A stretch of 55,926 bases of DNA from Symploca sp. SIO3C6 (GCA_010692425.1 JAAHHJ010000037.1:1-55926); one strand, 5' to 3'. Numbered from the stretch's first letter, positions 19,352 to 28,437 are shown. Notes: a model not told the origin generated them from the sequence alone. Translations and numbers: made by a program.

Positions 19352-20710
19352 TTATAGTCGTTCTTGAATTTTGCTAAATATCCAATCAGGGATAGCATGT
19401 TCTGTACTATAGACATGATCATACTTTTTTTCGAGTTCGTGCCAATTAATTGAATAGTCTGATAAAACCTCTTCAACAAAAATGTCTAGTGCTTTGCCAG
19501 ACAATCCTTTTTCTAAACATTTCTTCATTGCCAAACGACTTTCGTCGATCTCACCAATACATTCAAATGGTGTATGTTCAGATAACCCTAACATCTGTCT
19601 AAAAATAGGTACTAAGTCATCATCATCAAACATATTGACTTGGAAGATGGAATTGACAGAGTCAGGATTGAAGGTAGCCATCAGACCTAGCCAGACATAA
19701 GCACATTTAGAACATTTTTTACACCAGGGTTTTTGGATATTACAGGAATGAATTTTAGGTAACACCTCTGGATACTTGGCAAGATTTTTGAAGATGCGGA
19801 AGTCGTATATTGGTTGCAAGATACTGAAGTAAGTGAAATTAGATAATAGATTTTCCTGAATAAATTTATTTAACTCCGTTTCTGCTTCATAACCTTTACC
19901 CCATTGATGATTAACTGGCTCTCCTACTTCATCCCAAAATAAATTACCAGTATTAGCACTTTTCTCGTGAGCTAAACTCAAGTAATTGTATCCCCAATCT
20001 AGCATTAGGAATAATGATTCAAAAATCGAAACAGGTGTTTCTGGAACTGTAATTCCGGAATTGCTTGGAAAATATAGTTCAAGGAAAGGATAATCAACAA
20101 AGTCATCATAAATAGAAATTAGATGGTTTCTAATCGGTGTAGCGTGTTTAAGAACTCCAGAAATTAAATTGTGTTGCATATCCGCTTTGCCATAAACGCT
20201 ATGGGAATATTGCATTGAGGCAAAGTTAATCTTTGCCTCTTGCATAATTTTCATAGCTACAATGCTATCTTTGCCTCCTCCACAGCCTGCAAGTATAGTC
20301 TGATTATCTCCAGATAAAACTGTAGGCTCGCTATATCCGAAACTAACTCCTGGAGAAATTATTTCTGGACCAGAATAATTGGTTACGTTATTTTCATATA
20401 AATGTTGAGCAAATACTCCTTTGTATATCTTGCTGAAAATTTCTAAAACAGTTTTTCCTAATTGATTAGCTATAACAGAGATATCATAATATTTGGGGAA
20501 TAGAGAGCATAATTTCATTCCTTCAAACAAGGCAATATGTGCAGCAATTTGATCAATTGTTGAGCGAGAATAATTATTGATCAACAGAGAAAAAGATAAG
20601 TCATGATAAAAAATTTTAGTTGAGAATTTAAAACCGTCGGCACCATAGATAATTTCTAGATGGTGTTCATGAATATTTAATTCAAGGATTTTGATAATGT
20701 TTATCTTCAC
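19352..20710 (-). CDS. MurL-like PP-loop ATP-dependent epimerase family protein
   Basis: A 452-residue protein with the PP-loop motif GCGGGKDS at about residues 142-149. It shares further signatures with MurL: HEKSANTGN, FSILQP, a Cys-rich stretch WCKKCSKCAYVWLG, and PFECIGEIDESRLA near the C-terminus. MurL of Xanthomonas adenylates and epimerises the terminal L-glutamate of UDP-MurNAc-L-Ala-L-Glu. The MurD2 ligase that accompanies it is not in this window. Here it lies between egtD and a DUF427 gene, so its substrate may differ. The family assignment is from motif recognition only. Confidence 0.7.
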   Translation of the reverse strand: MKINIIKILELNIHEHHLEIIYGADGFKFSTKIFYHDLSFSLLINNYSRSTIDQIAAHIALFEGMKLCSLFPKYYDISVIANQLGKTVLEIFSKIYKGVFAQHLYENNVTNYSGPEIISPGVSFGYSEPTVLSGDNQTILAGCGGGKDSIVAMKIMQEAKINFASMQYSHSVYGKADMQHNLISGVLKHATPIRNHLISIYDDFVDYPFLELYFPSNSGITVPETPVSIFESLFLMLDWGYNYLSLAHEKSANTGNLFWDEVGEPVNHQWGKGYEAETELNKFIQENLLSNFTYFSILQPIYDFRIFKNLAKYPEVLPKIHSCNIQKPWCKKCSKCAYVWLGLMATFNPDSVNSIFQVNMFDDDDLVPIFRQMLGLSEHTPFECIGEIDESRLAMKKCLEKGLSGKALDIFVEEVLSDYSINWHELEKKYDHVYSTEHAIPDWIFSKIQERL

Positions 20711-20918
20711 AATTAATTGCCTTGGTTAAAAACAAAATTTTACTATGATGTGACACCTGTAATGATCAGTCTTTATTAATGGTTAAGGGTAAAGGTTTTT
20801 TTATTATTTCTTACTCCCCCAAATAATTCCTTAACAAAAACAGTCAATATACTGGCAGGCAATATAGAGATATTTCACTTATATAGCCTGTTACCAGCAA
20901 AAGGTGAGATGGATTGAA

Positions 20919-21950
20919 TTAGCTAGTGTGTAACTGACAAAGGAGCAAAGCAAACCAATGCTTCGGATCACTCCAGGCTTGAATTGATTTTAGCCCCTGG
21001 GCTTGCAGGTATTGCTGCATCTGTTCCACATTGAATTTGCGAGAAATTTCTGTGAGTATTTTTTCTCCTGCTTCAAACTCAATCATTAAATTCAGACTTT
21101 CTAAACACACATTCTGAGATTTTTGTGAATATAAATACATCTCAATTTGAGTTTGAGATTGATTATAAATTGCCTTATGGATAAATGAATTGAGTTCAAA
21201 ATTTCCCCGAAAGCGCCAGTTCAAATGAGCTAACATATTCTGGTTAAATTCAGCAGTAACGCCCTGAGCATCGTTGTAGGCAGCTTCGAGAACTTCTTTG
21301 GTTTTTTGTAAGTCAATTCCCAGTAAAAAGTAATCTCCTTCCTCCAGTAAGGCTGTAATCTGACTAAAGAAGCGATCGCACTCTTGGGGTGTAAAATTAC
21401 CCAAAGTACTCCCTAAGAAAGAAACCATCCGTCTAGGTAAAGGAGTAGGATTTAGCTGACTCATTGCCTGCTCATAGGTTCCTACCTGTCCTTGAACCTC
21501 TAAAGTAGGATAATCAATCAACAATTGCCTAGAACTTTCCTCTAGAATTCCTCCACTGACATCAATAGGAACATAACGCAAGGGATACCCCTGCTGTTGG
21601 TAAGGATCTAATAATAAACGAGTTTTAGTTGAACTGCCGCTACCAAGTTCTACTAACTCACAAGCTCCTGTTAGTTTAGCAATTTCTGAGGCATATTCTT
21701 GTAAGAGCCAAGCCTCTGTACGAGTGGGATAGTATTCGGGTAACTCACAGATTTGCTCGAACAACTGTGAACCCTTGTCATCGTAAAAGTAACGAGGCGG
21801 CAGTCTCTTCTGAATTTGAGTTAATCCTGTGATTATATCTTTACCATCATCTTGGTTTGTAGGCTGGTTGGAACTGCTAAGATAATTGATTTGCAGGCGT
21901 TTTTCCAGGAGACTAGGACTCTGCTTTGTCGTTGTAGAAAAAGTTGACAT
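20919..21950 (-). CDS. egtD: L-histidine N-alpha-methyltransferase EgtD
   Basis: SAM-dependent enzyme that trimethylates histidine to hercynine, the first step of ergothioneine synthesis. The 343-residue sequence shows the family signature YDDKGSQLFEQI, then LPEYYPTRTEAWLL, the SAM-binding motif VELGSGSSTKT, and FLGSTLGNF. The C-terminal SDPKHWFALLL segment is also typical. It starts 30 bases after the sulfoxide synthase gene and is almost certainly translated from the same mRNA. Together the two encode the core ergothioneine pathway. Confidence 0.93.
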   Translation of the reverse strand: MSTFSTTTKQSPSLLEKRLQINYLSSSNQPTNQDDGKDIITGLTQIQKRLPPRYFYDDKGSQLFEQICELPEYYPTRTEAWLLQEYASEIAKLTGACELVELGSGSSTKTRLLLDPYQQQGYPLRYVPIDVSGGILEESSRQLLIDYPTLEVQGQVGTYEQAMSQLNPTPLPRRMVSFLGSTLGNFTPQECDRFFSQITALLEEGDYFLLGIDLQKTKEVLEAAYNDAQGVTAEFNQNMLAHLNWRFRGNFELNSFIHKAIYNQSQTQIEMYLYSQKSQNVCLESLNLMIEFEAGEKILTEISRKFNVEQMQQYLQAQGLKSIQAWSDPKHWFALLLCQLHTS

Positions 21951-21980
21951 GATCTCTCTAAATGTTAAGGTTTACACAAT

Positions 21981-23333
21981 TTACTTATTCAGATCCTGGG
22001 CAATTCTAAAACCAGCATGTTGGTAGAAGTAGGGACGGAACCAGTTACGATAATGTAGCAAGGCCTCTGTTCCCGTAGTTGCCCAAGCCCCACCAAGCAT
22101 CATGTTGTGTTGACTATCGAAAAAGGGAGCAGAATAATCCTCATAAAGGAAATGGGGTTTGAATCCCGGTAGAGGGTTGAACTTATCACTGAGCCATTCC
22201 CAGACATTCCCGCGTAGATCATATAGTCCACTAGAATTTTGGGCATTTTCTAGCATGCCTACTGGGCTAGGAGAACCAAACTTTAAATTGAGGTTATAGT
22301 CATCACTTTCCTGTTCAAGTTTTTGTTTACCTTCACCAGATTCAGTAGTTACTAAATTCCACTCTGCTTCACCCATCAAACGAGTTCCTTCACCCTGCCA
22401 ACGGCAAAAAGCAATTGCTTCATGATGGTTAACTTCTACTGGCCAATCAAGAGGCAATTTGATCTCATCAAACATAGCTCGATATTGGTAGCCGTCATTA
22501 GTAAGTATCCAGAATTTAGGATGTTTAACCTTGTGTTTCTTCTTCCAAGTCCAAGATTGGTTATTCCAATATTCCTGGTTTTCATAGCCACCATCGTTGA
22601 CAAAATCTAGAAACTCGCCGTTGGTAATTAGATATCTACTAGCTAAAAATGGTTTGACCTCAACTTGGCAATGGCCATACTCGATATCCCAGCCGTAGGT
22701 GGGATAATTTTCTGGTTTACCAAGTTCAACCATACCACCAGAGACTAGAATCTTGTCATTGTTAGTAACTCTGCCGTTGGTAGCAGAATAGTGCCAGTTT
22801 ATAGGGCGTTCTACCTTCTCAACAGGCAGTTGTCGGATCAGCATTGAAGAAGTTTCAAAGTGAATTCGACTGTGTTCAATACCCATCATCAGTGCCCAAA
22901 GGGGATGACTTTGAGCAATAGGGAGATTGATTTCTACTTTGTTGATCAAGGCAATAACTTCTTCATAAACTTGATCTCGATAACGCCAAACATCTTCTAC
23001 TTCTGGCCAGGAAACATCTTTCATGGCGTCGTCAAGTTCTTCTGGTGCTGTAGGATCTACCCCAATTTCAAAAATGGTTTCGTATTCTGGGTTAATTCGT
23101 CTATCGAGCAAGCTAACACGAATTAGTTTATTGATGTAGAAAACAGCAGAGTGGCCCAAATAAAAAATCAGCCGGTTTCTTAAAGGGTCTGGATTCAGGT
23201 AAAATGCTTCTTCCCCAACTAGACTTCTCATAAGAACATCTTCGAGTTCCCAGGAATTTTTGAAGTAGTTGAGAATTGCTTCTCGACTGCAAGTGTCGAG
23301 TCGAGGTGATTGAGTTGATTCAAGAATTTTCAT
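21981..23333 (-). CDS. egtB: OvoA-like sulfoxide synthase (EgtB role)
   Basis: Non-haem iron enzyme that joins hercynine and a cysteine thiol to form the sulfoxide intermediate of ergothioneine. It has an N-terminal DinB-like domain (about 20-170). The predicted iron ligands are His61 (GHSAVFYINKL) and the HX3HXE motif His154/His158/Glu160 (EHSRIHFE). A C-terminal formylglycine-generating-enzyme-like domain (about 200-448) ends HYRNWFRPYFYQHAGFRIA. The sequence resembles the N-terminal part of the ovothiol enzyme OvoA more than mycobacterial EgtB, and it lacks OvoA's methyltransferase domain. Cyanobacteria are known to use such ovothiol-derived enzymes for ergothioneine. The cysteine donor (free Cys or gamma-Glu-Cys) cannot be read from sequence. 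Confidence 0.88.
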   Translation of the reverse strand: MKILESTQSPRLDTCSREAILNYFKNSWELEDVLMRSLVGEEAFYLNPDPLRNRLIFYLGHSAVFYINKLIRVSLLDRRINPEYETIFEIGVDPTAPEELDDAMKDVSWPEVEDVWRYRDQVYEEVIALINKVEINLPIAQSHPLWALMMGIEHSRIHFETSSMLIRQLPVEKVERPINWHYSATNGRVTNNDKILVSGGMVELGKPENYPTYGWDIEYGHCQVEVKPFLASRYLITNGEFLDFVNDGGYENQEYWNNQSWTWKKKHKVKHPKFWILTNDGYQYRAMFDEIKLPLDWPVEVNHHEAIAFCRWQGEGTRLMGEAEWNLVTTESGEGKQKLEQESDDYNLNLKFGSPSPVGMLENAQNSSGLYDLRGNVWEWLSDKFNPLPGFKPHFLYEDYSAPFFDSQHNMMLGGAWATTGTEALLHYRNWFRPYFYQHAGFRIAQDLNK

Positions 23334-24018
23334 GTTTTACGCCTCTGGAATTATCTGAGACCCCGATAGAGAATTTTACATGATGATTGGTCAATTGCAG
23401 ACATTTAATTTAATCATATCAAGCAACTGAAATTAAACCTTGACAAATAACACTAACTGTGTAGCGTCGTTAATTAAGCCAAGAACACGAAATAGACCTG
23501 ATGGTTGTTTTTGGAAGTAGCAATAATATAGTCATCAAGAAATATAATATATAGCCAGTTTATTTGAGATGTAAAAATACAAGTATGACCAAATAACAGT
23601 GATTTAATAATAGGGTAACAGTGAGATTTAATATTTTATTGAGACTGAGCATAGACCACAATTAACAGCATTTATATGATTATTAGTTACTGAGCCTACT
23701 TAGCAGAATTAGTTGCTGCTAGCTAAAAAATAGACATCTTTCTAAATTAATCTAAAGCCCTGATAAAGTCTTGATTAAAGCATGATTGTGCATATTTTTA
23801 TTGAATCAAGGTAATACCAATTTCCTGGCATGCCCACTATACATCAATCCCCGCTTCTGGTGTGTCTGGGCGTCATCAATATCTGTAACAAACATCAATG
23901 AAATCGATATAAATTGTCTTTGGTGTAGGGCTTCTGAAAGTAAACAAATTATGAGAAAATAAACCTGAAACGCTAAGTTCATAGAGCAATAACCAGTCAA
24001 TCTTGAGGAGAAGCAATT
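23334..24018. other. AT-rich gap between the ergothioneine operon and CBS-CP12
   Basis: Divergent intergenic region. I see only weak AT-rich inverted repeats and a ribosome binding site, GAGGAG, just before the CBS-CP12 start. No RNA gene, repeat family or riboswitch is recognised. Confidence 0.4.
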
Positions 24019-24633
24019 ATGCTCAAAGCCCAAGACATCATGACCAAAGATGTAGTCACTATTCGTGGTTCTGCCACAGTCGCTGAAGCTGTGGCAAAAA
24101 TGAAACACCATAGTCTGCGTGCCTTGATAGTAGAGCGCCGCCATGAACAAGATGCCTACGGCATGGTAACAGAGGCAGATATTATCTACAAAGTAGTAGC
24201 CTACGGGAAAGATACTAAACAGGTGCGTGTCTACGAAATTATGACCAAGCCCTGTATAGTTCTTAATCCTGAATTGGGTGTGGAATATGTGGCGCGGTTA
24301 TTTGCTAACACAGGCATTCGCCAGGCACCTGTGATTAAAGAACAACTCCTAGGCATTGTTTCTGTCACTGATATTTTGACAAAAAGTGACTTTGTTGAGC
24401 AGCCCCAAAGTGCTATTTTTGACGATGCTATCCAGAAAGCAGTGGCAGAAGCAAGGGAAATATGCAAAGCTAAAGGTTCTACATCTAAAGAGTGTGCTGC
24501 GGCTTGGGACATTGTCGAGGAGCTACAAGCAGAAGCAGCTCATCAGAGAGCTCAAAAACCTACAAAGACTGCCTTCGAGGAATATTGCCAAGAGAATCCA
24601 GAAGCTGCTGAAGCCAGAGTCTACGAGGATTAA
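24019..24633 (+). CDS. CBS-CP12 fusion protein lacking the last CP12 cysteine
   Basis: A 204-residue fusion. Two CBS domains (about 7-62 and 75-125) probably bind an adenine nucleotide. They are followed by a CP12 domain (about 135-204) with the hallmark core [14 protein letters not shown]12 proteins inhibit GAPDH and phosphoribulokinase under oxidising or dark conditions through two disulfides. Here the first pair is present (Cys149 and Cys159) and the third cysteine is present (Cys190, EEYCQENP). The fourth is replaced by alanine: EARVYED instead of ECRVYDD, residue 199. The C-terminal disulfide that engages GAPDH cannot form. The gene overlaps the convergent trpF by four bases. Confidence 0.92.
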   Translation: MLKAQDIMTKDVVTIRGSATVAEAVAKMKHHSLRALIVERRHEQDAYGMVTEADIIYKVVAYGKDTKQVRVYEIMTKPCIVLNPELGVEYVARLFANTGIRQAPVIKEQLLGIVSVTDILTKSDFVEQPQSAIFDDAIQKAVAEAREICKAKGSTSKECAAAWDIVEELQAEAAHQRAQKPTKTAFEEYCQENPEAAEARVYED

Positions 24634-25283
24634 AAGGACTTTTGTCCTGACGATAAAAAACGCAACTTCTCGAACAGGAGGGCAACTTTATCTAAATCTT
24701 TATCTCCAGGAGTTAGTTCTACACCACTGGATAAATCAATCCCACCTGGTTGCAATTCCCTCAAGGCATTGATAATATTATCAGGTCTTAAGCCACCAGC
24801 AAGCAACCAAGGGCAACTAGGACTAAATTCCTTTAGAGTTGACCAGTCTAAGGTTTTTCCAGTACCGCCTAACTGTTGAGGATGATAGGCATCCAGCAGC
24901 AGGGTATCAACAGAATCGACATAGGCACTCGCCTGAGTTAAAGATTCCGGGGTTTTTACCCTGATGGCTTTGATAATTTCAACTCCAGGTAAAAACTGGT
25001 GCAATTTGTCACAAAAAAGCGGGGATTCACCACCATGTAATTGTACTCCCGTCAAACCAGCTTCAGCAACAATCTGAGATATTTCTTCAATCGCAGCATC
25101 AGCAAATACACCAATGCGATCCACTGGAAGCTGCAAATGTTCTGATATGATGCGAATTTGGTCAGGTTTAAGATAGCGGGGAGATGCTTCCACGCAGATA
25201 AAACCCAAGCTCGTAGCTCCCAGTTGTGCGATCGCCTGAGCTTGTTCTAGTTTAGTAATACCGCAAATCTTAACCCGCATCAT
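24630..25283 (-). CDS. trpF: Phosphoribosylanthranilate isomerase
   Basis: Third enzyme of tryptophan synthesis, converting N-(5-phosphoribosyl)anthranilate to CdRP. It is a 217-residue TIM barrel with the catalytic cysteine in VKICGITK near residue 7 and the catalytic aspartate in LLLDAYHP near residue 131. The GGTGKTLDW and LAGGLRPDN phosphate-binding motifs and a terminal SSGVE segment are also present. Its 3' end overlaps the convergent CBS-CP12 gene. As is usual in cyanobacteria, it stands apart from other trp genes. Confidence 0.95.
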   Translation of the reverse strand: MMRVKICGITKLEQAQAIAQLGATSLGFICVEASPRYLKPDQIRIISEHLQLPVDRIGVFADAAIEEISQIVAEAGLTGVQLHGGESPLFCDKLHQFLPGVEIIKAIRVKTPESLTQASAYVDSVDTLLLDAYHPQQLGGTGKTLDWSTLKEFSPSCPWLLAGGLRPDNIINALRELQPGGIDLSSGVELTPGDKDLDKVALLFEKLRFLSSGQKSF

Positions 25284-25410
25284 TGCACTTCCTAAGCTTC
25301 AAGACAAAATTTTAATTTTTGTATCAACATCAGCCCCAAGATTGTTAAGTATTAAAACAAATATAAACTTACTGACCAATAACTTTATATTATTCTTTAT
25401 GTTGAGATAA

Positions 25411-25704
25411 TTGTTTAAAAATAAGGTGCTTAACTCACTTTCTTTAGCGATCATTCAAAGCAATGTTCCGCCTACACCTGAGTGGACGCCGACAATAGGA
25501 CTGGTGATGGTCTTGTGCAATCTGTTTGCTATTGCTGTTGGTTACTACGCCATCAAAAATCCTGGTCAAGGGCCAGATTTACCAGGTTCCAAACCAGCCC
25601 TGTTTACCAAATTTGGAATTCCAGAACTTTTGGCAACAACTAGCTTTGGTCACATTCTTGGTGCTGGCATGATCTTAGGACTAACCAACGGAGGAGTCCT
25701 GTAA
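25411..25704 (+). CDS. psaK: Photosystem I reaction centre subunit PsaK
   Basis: Small peripheral subunit of photosystem I in the thylakoid membrane. The 97-residue product has two transmembrane helices, around WTPTIGLVMVLCNLFAIAVG (about 25-44) and PELLATTSFGHILGAGMIL (about 71-90), separated by a loop with GPDLPGSKPALF. These are the PsaK hallmarks. The best start in frame is TTG at 25411; a GTG at 25426 is the alternative. The exact N-terminus is uncertain, and a short N-terminal extension is normal for PsaK. No other photosystem gene is adjacent. Confidence 0.9.
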   Translation: MFKNKVLNSLSLAIIQSNVPPTPEWTPTIGLVMVLCNLFAIAVGYYAIKNPGQGPDLPGSKPALFTKFGIPELLATTSFGHILGAGMILGLTNGGVL

Positions 25705-25790
25705 TATCTTCCCCCGCCAAATCAAAGATTGAAGAGCACAAGCAACTGCCCAATTAGTTCATGGTACGCGCTACGTGCATGCTGCGCAAA

Positions 25791-25820
25791 CATGGTTCAT
25801 GGCATCAACTATGAACCATG
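25791..25820. repeat. 10-bp inverted repeat after psaK
   Basis: CATGGTTCAT at 25791-25800 pairs exactly with ATGAACCATG at 25811-25820. It lies close to a GCGCTACGTGC-type repeat fragment. It may act as the psaK terminator or belong to a dispersed repeat. Confidence 0.6.
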
Positions 25821-26040
25821 TATCCCTTTCCCTGGAGTAGAGATCAACAAACAAGTATTCTAATCTCAAACCAGTTTAATTAGTCATAAATTGCCGTTGT
25901 GGGTGCAGATATCTATAAGTCTTCCTAACCTTGCCTCCCCTGCCTCCCGGCTCGGTATTCAACCCTACAGTGTAGGTAGTTCGCTCTTGTTGGGAACCAT
26001 CATCTATGCTGGTATGTGTGTCGGAAAGCAGGAAAATTGC

Positions 26041-27240
26041 ATGCAATCAGGCAGGCGAATAGGTTCTTTATTGGGAATCCCGCTATTTTTAGACCCTTCG
26101 TGGTTCTTTATCTTGGTCTTTGTTACCATAATCAATGCTGGAGACATAGACCCCAGTTTACGTTCTCTAGCAGCTTGGATTACTGGCTTGGTGATGGCAC
26201 TGTTGCTGTTTAGCTCAGTGATTTTACACGAGTTAGGTCATAGTTTAGCAGCGCGATCGCAGGGCATCAAAGTTAACTCCATTACCCTATTTCTCTTCGG
26301 TGGGGTTGCCTCCATTGAAAGGGAATCTAAAACTCCTGGCGAAGCTTTCCAGGTGGCGATTGCTGGACCACTGGTAAGCTTAATGTTATTTGGGCTATTT
26401 CATCTGCTGGCGATGGTGTTTCCCCCTGCCAGTACAGTATATTCGATCAGTTCAGACCTAGCGAGTATTAACCTGATACTAGCACTATTCAACTTAATTC
26501 CAGGCTTACCCCTTGATGGTGGACAAGTTTTGAAAGCAGCGATTTGGAAGTTAACGGGCAACCGATTTCAGGGAGTGCGTTGGGCAGCAAAAACTGGCAA
26601 AGCTCTGGGTACATTGGCTCTGGTTATAGGGTTAGGACTAGCCCTATTAACCCGCCAGCTGAGTCTAATTTGGATTGCCCTAATTGGTGGATTCGTTTTA
26701 CGTAATGCTAGCGCCTATGACCAACTGACGACTCTACAAGAAACTCTACTGCAATTAAAGGCTTCAGATGCTATGACCCGCGACTTTCGTGTGGTAGATG
26801 CTAAGCAGACACTACGCTCTTTTACCGATGAGTACATACTTGCAGATGTGCAGGCACTAATGCCTTACTACGCTACAGCAGATGGGCGCTATCGTGGTAT
26901 AGTTGTGCTTGAAGATTTACATGTTATCGAGCGTAGCCTTTGGGAAACACAGACTCTTGAGAGTATCGTACACCCCTTGTCAGAAATCTCAATAGTTGAA
27001 GAGAAAACCTCTCTGGCAAAGGTGATTCAACGTCTGGAAGTAGACCAACTTAATCGTATCACCGTTCTCTCTCCAGCAGGAACTGTTGCTGGTGTAATTG
27101 ATCGAGGTGATATCGTCAGCGCAATTGCCCGAAAGCTAAATCTACCTATCTCCAGTGCCCAAATCAAGCACATTAAAGCTGAAGGGGTTTACCCTCAAGG
27201 GTTGCAGCTAGAAGCGATTGCCAAAGCAGCAACTGAATAG
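26041..27240 (+). CDS. Site-2 protease family (M50) zinc metalloprotease with CBS domains
   Basis: Intramembrane metalloprotease. It has several hydrophobic helices and the zinc motif HELGH at residues 63-67. The second active-site motif LPLDGGQV near residue 155 supplies the third ligand (Asp). Two C-terminal CBS repeats (about 245-360) may sense adenylates. Relatives cleave membrane-bound anti-sigma factors or transcription factors. I chose the ATG at 26041 (MQSGRRIGSLLGIPLF) because AGGA precedes it at good spacing and family members start this way. The frame is open further upstream, but those residues are not family-like. The target is unknown. Confidence 0.9.
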   Translation: MQSGRRIGSLLGIPLFLDPSWFFILVFVTIINAGDIDPSLRSLAAWITGLVMALLLFSSVILHELGHSLAARSQGIKVNSITLFLFGGVASIERESKTPGEAFQVAIAGPLVSLMLFGLFHLLAMVFPPASTVYSISSDLASINLILALFNLIPGLPLDGGQVLKAAIWKLTGNRFQGVRWAAKTGKALGTLALVIGLGLALLTRQLSLIWIALIGGFVLRNASAYDQLTTLQETLLQLKASDAMTRDFRVVDAKQTLRSFTDEYILADVQALMPYYATADGRYRGIVVLEDLHVIERSLWETQTLESIVHPLSEISIVEEKTSLAKVIQRLEVDQLNRITVLSPAGTVAGVIDRGDIVSAIARKLNLPISSAQIKHIKAEGVYPQGLQLEAIAKAATE

Positions 27241-27288
27241 TAGTTCTCTAAAAAAAGGGAATAATGGAGTATCAAGTTATCATTTTTC

Positions 27289-28089
27289 CTATTGCCGATT
27301 AAATAGCGTCGCACTAGCTTGATCCGTCGGGATCATAAGTACATCACTGATATTGACATGGAGAGGACGAGTTGCGCAGAAAAATACGACATCAGCAACG
27401 TCCTCTGGAGTCAGTGGTGTTAATCCCTGGTAAACTTTCTGGGCACGCTCAGTATCACCATGGAAGCGAACTTTGCTAAAATCAGTTTCTACCATACCAG
27501 GGTCTACAGAACTGACTCGCACTGGAGTTCCCAGTAAATCTTGTTTCAAGCCTTCAGAAATAGCTCTGACAGCAGCTTTTGTTGCACAGTAAACATTGCC
27601 TCCGGGATAGGTCTGATGACCAGCAATAGAGCCAATATTGATCACATGACCTTTACCACGACTAACCATACCTGATACCAGCGCTCGCGTCATATAGAGC
27701 AGCCCTTTGATATTGGTATCAATCATTTCTTCCCAGTCTTGGATGCTGCCTTCATGGAGCTTATCTAAACCACGACTAAGTCCAGCATTGTTAACTAAGA
27801 TATCCACAGCTGACCAAGGTTCAGGGAGATTATTAATTGCTGATTGTACACCAGAGCGATTGCCTTTGGCACTGGCGCTCCCGCGCCAATCGCACACATC
27901 TAGGCAGATTACATGCAGGTGGCAACTAAAATCTTTACTTAATTGCTCGGCTAGTTGTTCCAACAGCTGCTGACGCCTAGCAACTAGTATCAGTTTGGCA
28001 CCAGCTTGAGCAAATAACTGGGCACAGGCTTTGCCAATGCCACTGCTAGCACCAGTAATTAGAACTATTTGGTCTTTTACCGAAAACAT
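27289..28089 (-). CDS. Short-chain dehydrogenase/reductase with repeat-derived insertion
   Basis: NAD(P)-dependent oxidoreductase of the classical SDR family. It shows the cofactor motif TGASSGIGKA at residues 13-22, NNAGLSRG in the middle, catalytic serine in INIGSIAG, and YCATK with Tyr and Lys. The pattern is close to YdfG-type enzymes (3-hydroxy acid or serine dehydrogenases), but substrate cannot be assigned. Between CLDVCD and GVQSAINNL lies a 12-residue stretch rich in Gly, Ser and Ala. It is encoded by a palindromic GCGATTGG-type repeat, inserted without breaking the frame. It falls in a surface loop before the NNAG strand, so the enzyme may remain active. Confidence 0.92.
   Translation of the reverse strand: MFSVKDQIVLITGASSGIGKACAQLFAQAGAKLILVARRQQLLEQLAEQLSKDFSCHLHVICLDVCDWRGSASAKGNRSGVQSAINNLPEPWSAVDILVNNAGLSRGLDKLHEGSIQDWEEMIDTNIKGLLYMTRALVSGMVSRGKGHVINIGSIAGHQTYPGGNVYCATKAAVRAISEGLKQDLLGTPVRVSSVDPGMVETDFSKVRFHGDTERAQKVYQGLTPLTPEDVADVVFFCATRPLHVNISDVLMIPTDQASATLFNRQ
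27856..27893. repeat. Palindromic repeat inserted in frame in the SDR gene
   Basis: GCGATTG at 27856-27862 and CAATCGC at 27887-27893 form the ends. Internally TGGCGC (27873-27878) pairs with GCGCCA (27883-27888). This resembles the dispersed GC-rich palindromes of cyanobacteria, and it adds about 36 bases to the coding sequence. Confidence 0.7.
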
Positions 28090-28124
28090 TCTTTTTTTTA
28101 GTTGAAGGAATTATTCCACAGCTA

Positions 28125-28292
28125 TAGGAGTTACGCACTATACAAATCAGCCATAATGTAAATCATGTGATTCGGTCATTTTACACACTTCTACTAACCC
28201 TAATTTACTCGCTGCTTTTGCTATCTCAGGCACTATAAATGGCTGAAATAAACAAATCTCGTATAGTACTGATGTACGATGCGTAAGTCCTA
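28125..28292. mobile_element. 168-bp MITE with target-site duplication
   Basis: The ends are 13-base inverted repeats, TAGGAGTTACGCA (28125-28137) and TGCGTAAGTCCTA (28280-28292), with one mismatch. The element is flanked by a perfect 5-bp duplication, AGCTA at 28120-28124 and 28293-28297. It has no coding capacity, so a transposase must have acted in trans. It sits upstream of the SDR gene, between it and the convergent-side CTCCCCAT tract. Confidence 0.8.
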
Positions 28293-28394
28293 AGCTACTA
28301 GGAGTCTGTGAGTCTCCGAGTTAGGAGAAACAGAGATATGGAGGCGTGGGGGGGTGTGAAAAATCTATATAAAAAAATTCCCCCTCTCTGGGCG

Positions 28395-28437
28395 TCTCCC
28401 CATCCCCCCATCCCCCCCTCTCCCCATCTCCCCCTCT
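28395..28437. repeat. Degenerate (CTCCCCAT)n tandem repeat
   Basis: Imperfect CTCCCCAT/CCCCCCAT units abut the stop codon of the next minus-strand gene and are G-rich in its sense strand. Confidence 0.8.

Noticed and set aside
19255-19479. Minus-strand frame after the MurL-like gene
   Set aside because: It overlaps the real 3' end in another frame and encodes nothing recognisable.
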